Positions 13,812 through 19,182 of a stretch of 19,182 nt of DNA are shown here, in pieces; positions within the stretch are counted from its first letter, which is position 1; each line of letters starts with the position of its first letter. The stretch covers positions 1 to 19,182 of the forward strand of contig JBCCBN010000043.1 in the NCBI GenBank assembly GCA_039034035.1, in the 5' to 3' direction. The notes beneath the pieces are model-generated. The model had not been told where the DNA came from and did not search any database. It worked only from the letters and a program-made list of their open reading frames with translations. This stretch comes from UBA5336 sp039034035 (lineage in GTDB: Bacteria > Pseudomonadota > Alphaproteobacteria > Caulobacterales > Hyphomonadaceae). The translations under genes were made by a program, and so were the position numbers.

Positions 13812-15062
13812 TCAGGTCGGCGCTTCATGGTTCAGCGCCAGCACATCGCCCGCCAGATACAGCGATCCACAGATCAGGATCCGGTCGGGCCGCCGCGCCG
13901 CCGCTGCCGCCATCGCCGCCTCGAACCCGTCATGGGCCACCGCCACCGGGATCGCGGCTCGTGCCGCCGCAGCCAGCACGTCCGGCGCCGCCCCGGCATG
14001 GCCTTCGGTATTGGGCATGGTGTGCACCGCTTCGGCCACGCCCTCGAACGGGAAGAAAAAGCCGGCATGGTCCTTGGACCCCATCATCGCCGATACCAGC
14101 ACCGTCCGCCCACCCATCTCCCGCAACACCTGGGCAATTGCCGTTGCCGCATGCGGGTTGTGCCCACCATCCAGCCACACCGCCGCCCCGCCCGCCAGCG
14201 CCGTCACCGGCCCCAGCTTCAGCCGCTGCATCCGCGCCGGCCATTCGGCCTCAGCCACCCCCCGGGCCACCGCCCGATGCGTCACCCGCCCCGGATCGAG
14301 GATCTGCAACGCCTTCGCCGCCAGCGCCGCATTGTGCCTCTGGTGCTGGCCCTTCAGGCTCACCTCCCCGGGCAGCGCAGCCACATCGGCTGCGGTCGGC
14401 ACGGTCAACGGCGCCTCCAGCTTCGCCGCCTCCCCCGCGATCACATCCGCGCACACCCGCGATTGCACCGCCGACACCACCGGCACGCCGCGCTTGATGA
14501 TCCCCGCCTTCTCCCACGCGATCCGCGCCAGGTCGGTTCCCAGAAACTGCTTGTGGTCGTAATCCACCGGCGTGATCACACAGAGGTCAGCCGTCTCGAT
14601 CACATTCGTGGCGTCAAACCGGCCGCCCAGCCCCACTTCCAGCACCAACACATCCGCGGGGACTTCGGAAAACGCCAGGAACGCCGCCGCTGTCGTCGCC
14701 TCGAAATGGGTGATCTCGCCATCGCCCAGCGCCGCCCGCGTCCGCGCCAACACATCGACCAGCCGGCGATCATCGATCAGCTTGCCCGCCAGCCGTATCC
14801 GCTCATTGAACCGCACCAGATGCGGCGAGCTGAACACATGTACCGCCAGCCCCGCCGCCTCGGCAATCGCACGCAGATAGGCACAGGTCGATCCCTTGCC
14901 ATTGGTACCCGCTACATGGACCGTCGGCGGCAGCCGCAGATGCGGATCACCCAGCGCCGACAACAGCGCTTCGATCCGGCCAAGGGAGAGTTCGATCGTC
15001 GCGGGATAGCGGCCCTCAAAGGCTGCAAGCGCCGCTTCTACGGCCGGGGCGTCCTGGCTCAC
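13812..15062 (-). CDS. folC: Bifunctional dihydrofolate synthase / folylpolyglutamate synthase
   Basis: The 416-residue Mur-ligase-fold enzyme has the P-loop AGTNGKGST (residues 51-59). It then shows SPHLVRFNERIRL, HFEATTAAAF, EVGLGGRFDATNVI, the TPVDYDHKQFLG stretch, KAGIIKRGVPVV, GQHQRHNAALA and WLDGGHNPHA. It adds glutamate to dihydropteroate and then to reduced folates, using ATP in the cytosol. It starts with GTG, which overlaps the accD stop (GTGA at 15059-15062), so the two are translationally coupled. accD followed by folC is the usual alphaproteobacterial arrangement. Confidence 0.96.
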   Translation of the reverse strand: MSQDAPAVEAALAAFEGRYPATIELSLGRIEALLSALGDPHLRLPPTVHVAGTNGKGSTCAYLRAIAEAAGLAVHVFSSPHLVRFNERIRLAGKLIDDRRLVDVLARTRAALGDGEITHFEATTAAAFLAFSEVPADVLVLEVGLGGRFDATNVIETADLCVITPVDYDHKQFLGTDLARIAWEKAGIIKRGVPVVSAVQSRVCADVIAGEAAKLEAPLTVPTAADVAALPGEVSLKGQHQRHNAALAAKALQILDPGRVTHRAVARGVAEAEWPARMQRLKLGPVTALAGGAAVWLDGGHNPHAATAIAQVLREMGGRTVLVSAMMGSKDHAGFFFPFEGVAEAVHTMPNTEGHAGAAPDVLAAAARAAIPVAVAHDGFEAAMAAAAARRPDRILICGSLYLAGDVLALNHEAPT

Positions 15063-16036
15063 CGGGCGGCGTCTTCCGCCACATCCGCCACGCCATCGGC
15101 CGGCGGCGGTTGCACAGATGGCGTCCCGTCACGCTTTTCCACCTTCACCTGGTGCATCAGGTGCCCCAGGATCGTGCTCAACGTCGCCTTCAGCTCGCGC
15201 CGGTCAACCACAGCATCCACCTGCCCCTTTTCCCGAAGGAATTCAGACCGCTGGAACCCATCGGGCAGCTTCTCCCGGATCGTCTGCTCGATCACGCGCG
15301 GCCCGGAAAACGCGATCATCGCGCCCGGCTCGGCCAGGTGCACATCGCCCAGCATCGCATAAGACGCCGACACCCCGCCCGATGTCGGATCGGTCAGTAC
15401 CACCACATAGGGCAGCCCCGCTTCGCGCACTTCGGTAATCGCCAGCGTCGTGCGCGGCATCTGCATCAGCGACAGCGTGCCCTCCTGCATCCGCGCGCCG
15501 CCCGATGCGGTGCACACCACGAAGGCCGCCTTCCGCGCCACCGCCATCTGCGCGGCGGCAATAAACGCCTCGCCCGCCGCCATGCCCAGCGAGCCGCCCA
15601 TGAACGCAAAATCCTGCACCAGCACCACCACCGGCAAGCCGCCCACCTTGCCGAACGCGGCCGCCATGCAGTCATCCTGCTGGATCGGGGCGCCGCCCGC
15701 CTGGGTCTCTTCCTTCTCGCGGCTCGCAATCTTCGATTTCGCCGCCTTCAGGCGCGAGGGGTAGGCCTTGTCATCCTTGAACTTCAGCGGATCGACCGGC
15801 ACCTCCGGCAGCGCGATCGGCTCCCAGCGCTCATCATCGAAGAACAACCGGAACCGCACGCGCGGGCTGATCCTCAGATGCGCGCCCGCCGGCGTCACAT
15901 GCCAGCTTTCCTCAAGGTCGCTCTTGTAAACCAGCTCCCCACTGGCGGGGCATTTGATCCACAGATTGTCCGGCGTGTCCTTCTTGGTCAGCCAGGTCTT
16001 CAGCCCGAGTGGGCGGAAATTTGTCAGCCAGTTCAT
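15059..16036 (-). CDS. accD: Acetyl-CoA carboxylase carboxyltransferase subunit beta
   Basis: The 325-residue protein has an N-terminal region matching the AccD zinc ribbon (LWIKCPASGELVYKSDLE). A carboxyltransferase core follows: GGSLGMAAGEAF, CTASGGARMQEG, LMQMPRT, DPTSGGVSASYAMLGD, AFSGPRVIEQT. With AccA it moves the carboxyl group from biotin to acetyl-CoA, giving malonyl-CoA for fatty acid synthesis. Of the four zinc cysteines expected at 29, 32, 48 and 51, only Cys29 remains (Ser32, Thr48, Gly51), a loss I recall in other alphaproteobacteria. An acidic, Pro-rich tail extends past the core. The ATG at 16036 follows GGAGA by nine bases. trpA is 40 bp upstream on the same strand. Confidence 0.96.
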   Translation of the reverse strand: MNWLTNFRPLGLKTWLTKKDTPDNLWIKCPASGELVYKSDLEESWHVTPAGAHLRISPRVRFRLFFDDERWEPIALPEVPVDPLKFKDDKAYPSRLKAAKSKIASREKEETQAGGAPIQQDDCMAAAFGKVGGLPVVVLVQDFAFMGGSLGMAAGEAFIAAAQMAVARKAAFVVCTASGGARMQEGTLSLMQMPRTTLAITEVREAGLPYVVVLTDPTSGGVSASYAMLGDVHLAEPGAMIAFSGPRVIEQTIREKLPDGFQRSEFLREKGQVDAVVDRRELKATLSTILGHLMHQVKVEKRDGTPSVQPPPADGVADVAEDAAR

Positions 16037-16076
16037 CGCAGAATGTCTCCAATCGCGCGCTTTTCCGGCGTGCCGC

Positions 16077-16904
16077 CTATTCGGTCAGCACCGCTTTCAT
16101 TGCGCCGCTCAATTCCTTTGCCAGCGCGCCCATCGCCTGTGGGGCGCCTGCTGGCGTGTTCGCCTCGACGGCCCTTTCAACATGGTCCACGAAGGCCGAG
16201 CCCACAACAACGCCATCGGCAATTTTCGCCATTTCAGCCGCTTGTGCACCGGTTTTGACCCCGAACCCCACACACACAGGCAGTCCCGAAATCCGGCGCG
16301 CCATGGCCACATTCCCGGCAATCGCTGCCGGGTCCGCCGCCCCGGCCCCGGTCACCCCGTTGACCGCCACGAAGTACAAAAACCCCGACGCCCCCTCGGC
16401 CACCGTCGCCATCCGCTCGGCATGGGTCGTCGGCGTCGCCAGCCGGATCACAGACAGGTCATGGGCCGCCATCGCATCGCGCAGGGGCCCGTCTTCCTCC
16501 GGCGGCAGATCAACAAGGATCGTCCCATCGATCCCCGCGCCCGCCGCAGCCGCCGCAAACGCCTCATAGCCCCGGCTGTGTATCGGATTGGCATAGCCCA
16601 TCAGGATCAGCGGCGTCTCGCTATCGCCTTCCCGAAACTGCCGCGCCAGCGCCAGCACATCGTCCAGCGTCGTCCCCGCTGCCAGGCTGCGCAGCCCCGC
16701 CCGCTGGATCGAGGGGCCATCGGCCATGGGGTCGGTGAACGGCGCCCCCAATTCGATGATGTCGGCCCCATTATCCCGCAAGGCGCAGAGATTGGCATAG
16801 CTGGTCTCGATGTCCGGATCGCCGGCCATGACATAGGCCACAAGCGCGGTCCGGCCCTCGGCCCTGGCGCGGTCAAAACGAGCGGAAATTCGTTGCGTCG
16901 GCAT
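16077..16904 (-). CDS. trpA: Tryptophan synthase subunit alpha
   Basis: The 275-residue TIM barrel starts MPTQRISARFDRARAEGRTALVAYVMAGDPD. Catalytic Glu51 and Asp62 sit in IIELGAPFTDPMADGP, matching Glu49/Asp60 of the E. coli enzyme. Further motifs are LMGYANPIHSRG and VGFGVKTGAQAAEM. It cleaves indole-3-glycerol phosphate and channels indole to TrpB. The ATG at 16904 gives the usual N-terminus, although no Shine-Dalgarno precedes it; an in-frame ATG at 16947-16949 would add 15 atypical residues. Normally trpA follows trpB within tens of bases. Here 1.2 kb holding two unrelated genes separates them, which may put trpA partly under the cassette's transcription. Confidence 0.96.
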   Translation of the reverse strand: MPTQRISARFDRARAEGRTALVAYVMAGDPDIETSYANLCALRDNGADIIELGAPFTDPMADGPSIQRAGLRSLAAGTTLDDVLALARQFREGDSETPLILMGYANPIHSRGYEAFAAAAAGAGIDGTILVDLPPEEDGPLRDAMAAHDLSVIRLATPTTHAERMATVAEGASGFLYFVAVNGVTGAGAADPAAIAGNVAMARRISGLPVCVGFGVKTGAQAAEMAKIADGVVVGSAFVDHVERAVEANTPAGAPQAMGALAKELSGAMKAVLTE

Positions 16905-16975
16905 GGAGGCGGATATGGCGCGAGCGGGCCCTGCTTGTCCACCATCCATCGCGGACCGCCAGCAGGAAGGGCCGG

Positions 16976-17413
16976 CTATGGCATCGGGCTCGGCCAGATC
17001 GCCGTCGAAACCAGCGCGAAGAGAACCGCCAGGGCCAGGTTCGCCAGCGTACCCAACAGATAGTAGGACGGCCGCTCCTTGATCTTCTCATTGCGGACGA
17101 ATTGCTTCGCGCCAATGATGATCGCCAGCGCACTGAACGCGCCAGCATACACCAGGACGAAGATCAGCAACGTCTCACAGAAGCCGATCCAGAAACCCGT
17201 CGACCTGAGGTCGAACACCGCCGTCGACGAGCTTTCCGGCAAGGGTACGCCGATGAACCCGCTGTCCCGCCGCGCAGCGGAAGTCCCCTCCGAGCCATCA
17301 TCCAGCAACGGGATCAGCAGGCGAATAACCAGCGTGGAGAAGACAAAACTCGCCACGAACAAGCCGCTGACGCCCAACAGAGGCAAGAGTGTACCGATTT
17401 CAATCGATTCCAA
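16976..17413 (-). CDS. Small three-helix membrane protein, partner of the SatD-like gene
   Basis: The family is not recognised by name. The 145-residue protein has a hydrophobic helix at about 9-37, then a polar Ser/Gly-rich loop with two arginines (38-70). Two further helices lie at about 73-101 and 118-140. Between helices 2 and 3 is a basic stretch, GAKQFVRNEKIKERPSYYLLG, which looks deliberately patterned (Lys, Arg, Glu, then the YYLLGTLAN motif). The TTG at 17413 is preferred because GGAGG lies five bases before it; a TTG at 17431 overlapping the upstream stop is also in frame. The gene begins 14 bp past the SatD-like stop and its start sits inside the left operator array. Likely role: inner-membrane effector or transporter controlled by its neighbour. 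Function inferred only from context. Confidence 0.75.
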   Translation of the reverse strand: MESIEIGTLLPLLGVSGLFVASFVFSTLVIRLLIPLLDDGSEGTSAARRDSGFIGVPLPESSSTAVFDLRSTGFWIGFCETLLIFVLVYAGAFSALAIIIGAKQFVRNEKIKERPSYYLLGTLANLALAVLFALVSTAIWPSPMP

Positions 17414-17446
17414 TTGAACCTCCGGTATCAATCGAATTCCATTGAA
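17399..17446 (-). promoter_or_regulatory. 48-bp operator-like array over the start of the membrane-protein gene
   Basis: Two 20-bp palindromes, 17399-17418 (TTCAAT, 8 bases, ATTGAA) and 17427-17446 (ATCAAT, 8 bases, ATTGAA), are separated by 8 bp. The four half-sites alternate in orientation every 14 bp. The array overlaps the last codons of the SatD-like gene and the Shine-Dalgarno and TTG start of the membrane gene. The same arrangement recurs at 18074-18121. It is strongly suggestive of a binding site for the SatD-like protein's helix-turn-helix. Confidence 0.7.
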
Positions 17447-18072
17447 CGAAGATGGGCATCGATGGCCTGGTCGATCTGCAGGGCAAGGTCCGCGTGGCCG
17501 CGCTTTGCCGCGTCCGAGACAGACTGCTCGAACTTGCCCAGCTGCGCGGCGATCTCCCGTTGGCTGGTACCGTCCCGCAAGTGTTGGAAGACTCTGTACT
17601 GGTAATCGGTCATGTCCTCGCGCAGCGTGTTGCCGGCCTCGGTCAACACACTCAGCGTCTCATCGATCAGCGGATTGCCCAAGACCCACTGGGCAAATTG
17701 ACCCCGCGATTTCAGCGATGACAGCGCGTCATTCGCCAATTTGAAGACCGGCCCGCCCATCTGGCTGGTGTCTTCCGAGACAGCCCCGATCCGCCCGCGG
17801 GCGATCGCGACCCGAAAGCGGCCATATCCCCGCAAGGCATCGCGCACGCCATCCACGACCTCGTAGATCCGGTTCGGACGAACAAAAAGGCCGGCGAACT
17901 CATCGCCATAATTGAGGTCCAACCCTGCCAACAGGTCACCGGAGCACGCATCGGACCAGTCCGTCAGCGCCTGATTGAGCCGGCCAAACAGGCGCGCCGA
18001 CCCCGCCGCATCGAGATCGGTCGATCTCTTCAGGTCAGCGAGCAGCAGGAAATAGTCGGCCCGATTGTCCAT
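17428..18072 (-). CDS. SatD-like protein: nucleotidyl-cyclase-like domain with C-terminal helix-turn-helix
   Basis: The 214-residue soluble protein begins YFLLLADLKRSTDL, with Asp13 where class III cyclases and SatD proteins carry the first metal aspartate. LDLNYGDEFAGLF follows (Asp57, Glu58 at the second site), then a strand FRVAIARGRIGAV and GGPVFKLANDALSSLK, like the late cyclase motif. The C-terminal 60 residues form a helix-turn-helix: SQREIAAQLG (170-179), turn, FEQSVSDAAKRGH (181-193). This matches the SatD family as I remember it, whose biochemical role is unsettled. It might bind or make a nucleotide and regulate DNA. The ATG at 18072 is chosen over a TTG two codons upstream. There is no Shine-Dalgarno, consistent with a leaderless mRNA. 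It lies between trpB and trpA, which is abnormal. Confidence 0.72.
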   Translation of the reverse strand: MDNRADYFLLLADLKRSTDLDAAGSARLFGRLNQALTDWSDACSGDLLAGLDLNYGDEFAGLFVRPNRIYEVVDGVRDALRGYGRFRVAIARGRIGAVSEDTSQMGGPVFKLANDALSSLKSRGQFAQWVLGNPLIDETLSVLTEAGNTLREDMTDYQYRVFQHLRDGTSQREIAAQLGKFEQSVSDAAKRGHADLALQIDQAIDAHLRSMEFD

Positions 18073-18073
18073 G

Positions 18074-18121
18074 TTCAACGATATTCGATTGAATCAAAGA
18101 AATCAATCAATTATCATTGAG
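18074..18121 (-). promoter_or_regulatory. 48-bp operator-like array over the SatD-like gene promoter
   Basis: Palindromes at 18074-18093 (TTCAAC, 8 bases, ATTGAA) and 18102-18121 (ATCAAT, 8 bases, ATTGAG) are separated by 8 bp, the same geometry as the array at 17399-17446. The array starts one base upstream of the ATG at 18072 and covers the predicted -35 and -10 boxes, a typical repressor layout. The local sequence is AT-rich against a GC-rich background. Confidence 0.7.
18081..18110 (-). promoter_or_regulatory. Probable promoter of the SatD-like gene (leaderless transcript)
   Basis: On the minus strand, TTGATT (plus 18105-18110) is followed after 18 bases by GAATAT (plus 18081-18086). Only eight bases separate the -10 box from the ATG, so transcription would start at or next to the A of the start codon. 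That explains the missing Shine-Dalgarno. Confidence 0.5.
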
Positions 18122-18144
18122 TACGCTCAGGCAGGCGGCCCTGC

Positions 18145-19182
18145 TCAAATCTCCACGCCCAGCGCCTCGGCCACCGAGAACACATCCTTGTCGCCCCGTC
18201 CGCACAGATTCAGGATCAACAGCCCCTCCGGCCCCAGCTCCTGCGCGACCTCCCCGACCCGGGCGAGGGCGTGCGCCGGCTCCAGCGCCGGGATGATCCC
18301 CTCCAGCCGCGTGCACAGCTGGAACGCCTCCAGCGCTTCGCTATCGGTACAGGAGAGGTAACTTGCCCGTCCACTATCGCGCAGGAAGGCATGCTCGGGC
18401 CCGATGCCGGGATAATCCAGCCCCGCCGAGATCGAGTGCGCGTCCACGATCTGCCCATCGCCGGTCTGCAACAGATAGGTCTTGTTGCCATGCAGGATGC
18501 CCGGCGCGCCGCCATTGAGCGCCGCCGCATGTTCGCCTGTCTCGATACCGTGGCCCGCCGCCTCCACACCGATCAGCCGCACCCCTTCATCCTCCAGGAA
18601 CGGATGAAACAGCCCGATCGCGTTCGACCCGCCACCGATGCACGCCATCACCGCATCAGGCAGCCGCCCTTCCCGCTCCAGCACCTGCGCCCGCGCCTCC
18701 CGCCCGATCACCGACTGGAAGTCCCGCACCAATTCGGGATAGGGGTGGGGCCCTGCCGCCGTACCGATGCAGTAGAATGTGTCGTCGACATTCGTCACCC
18801 AGTCGCGCAACGCCTCATTCATCGCATCCTTCAGCGTGCCCGTGCCGGAGGAGACCGGCACAATCTCCGCGCCCAGCAGCTTCATGCGGAACACGTTGGG
18901 CTTCTGCCGTTCCACATCCGTCGCGCCCATGAACACCACGCATTTCAGCCCGAACCGCGCACACACGGTCGCCGTCGCCACTCCGTGCTGGCCCGCTCCG
19001 GTCTCGGCAATGATCCGCGTCTTGCCCATCCGCATCGCCAGCAGAACCTGGCCCAGGCAGTTGTTGATCTTGTGCGCGCCGGTATGGTTCAGCTCATCCC
19101 GCTTGAAGTAGATTTTCGCCCCGCCATGGTGCTCGCTCAGCCGCTCAGCGAAATAGAGCGGGCTCGGCCTGACCACATATTG
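18145..19182 (-). CDS. trpB: Tryptophan synthase subunit beta, 5' partial
   Basis: The frame is open to the last base of the window, so the N-terminus (about 55-60 residues) is missing; 345 residues are present. It opens with RPSPLYFAERLSEHHGGAKIYFKRDELNHTGAHKINN, which contains the PLP lysine. AETGAGQHGVATAT, YCIGTAAGPHPYPELVRDFQSVIG, CIGGGSNAIGLFHPF (phosphate loop) and the C-terminal NLCGRGDKDVFSVAEAL follow. TrpB condenses indole with serine to give tryptophan. It is followed 72 bp downstream by the SatD-like gene rather than by trpA. Confidence 0.97.
   Translation of the reverse strand, partial: QYVVRPSPLYFAERLSEHHGGAKIYFKRDELNHTGAHKINNCLGQVLLAMRMGKTRIIAETGAGQHGVATATVCARFGLKCVVFMGATDVERQKPNVFRMKLLGAEIVPVSSGTGTLKDAMNEALRDWVTNVDDTFYCIGTAAGPHPYPELVRDFQSVIGREARAQVLEREGRLPDAVMACIGGGSNAIGLFHPFLEDEGVRLIGVEAAGHGIETGEHAAALNGGAPGILHGNKTYLLQTGDGQIVDAHSISAGLDYPGIGPEHAFLRDSGRASYLSCTDSEALEAFQLCTRLEGIIPALEPAHALARVGEVAQELGPEGLLILNLCGRGDKDVFSVAEALGVEI

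Noticed and set aside
13767..15362. Long plus-strand open frame opposite folC (531 codons)
   Set aside because: The Arg/His/Pro-rich translation is typical of antisense frames in GC-rich genes. folC and accD on the minus strand are certain.
17399..18121. The TTCAAT palindromes as terminators or IS inverted repeats
   Set aside because: They have 8-base GC-poor cores without T tracts, occur in precise pairs at gene starts, and are internal to the cassette rather than at its ends, so an operator role fits better.

Overview
The window is 19.2 kb of GC-rich, densely coding chromosome with no rRNA, tRNA, transposase or CRISPR array. Gene content and order suggest an alphaproteobacterium, perhaps near Hyphomonadaceae, Maricaulales or Caulobacterales. 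The evidence is the cmk-rpsA-ihfB cluster, the trpB/trpA-accD-folC order, a DUF1150 gene, an AccD with a degraded zinc ribbon, and a helix-hairpin-helix tail typical of alphaproteobacterial L21 and NuoE. The lineage is an inference from family knowledge; no search was run.

Layout. 1-2885 (+): a 5'-truncated sugar 1-dehydrogenase of the SDR family, an SMP-30 lactonase, and a DegT-type sugar aminotransferase. 2891-6679 (-): cmk, rpsA, ihfB and mscL, ending in a clear intrinsic terminator. 6811-8343 (+): two uncharacterised membrane-associated proteins. 8344-8731: non-coding, with two hairpin-forming 32-bp repeats. 8732-10067 (-): a DUF1150 gene behind a heat-shock-like promoter, then a strong terminator, then an outer-membrane beta-barrel gene. 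10349-11653 (+): UDP-glucose dehydrogenase behind a near-perfect Shine-Dalgarno. 11654-12063: non-coding, with a candidate minus-strand small RNA. 12064-12849 (+): an SDR, convergent with a crotonase (12928-13746, -). 13812-19182 (-): folC, accD, trpA, a two-gene cassette, and trpB (cut by the window end).

The most interesting element is the cassette between trpB and trpA. It encodes a SatD-like protein (nucleotidyl-cyclase-like fold plus C-terminal helix-turn-helix) and a small three-helix membrane protein. The start region of each gene carries a 48-bp element made of two 20-bp palindromes (half-sites like TTCAAT and ATTGAA, 8 bp apart, palindromes 8 bp apart). Eight half-sites therefore occur in two identical 14-bp-periodic arrays. 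The first array covers a probable leaderless promoter. The second covers the ribosome-binding site and start of the membrane gene. A 9-bp direct repeat brackets the cassette, consistent with insertion into an ancestral trpB-trpA junction. This looks like a self-regulated sensor plus membrane-effector module.

Other points worth checking are ribosomal protein S1 fused to a C-terminal HhH domain, the anti-Shine-Dalgarno-containing sRNA candidate, and the groE-like sigma-32 promoter ahead of DUF1150.
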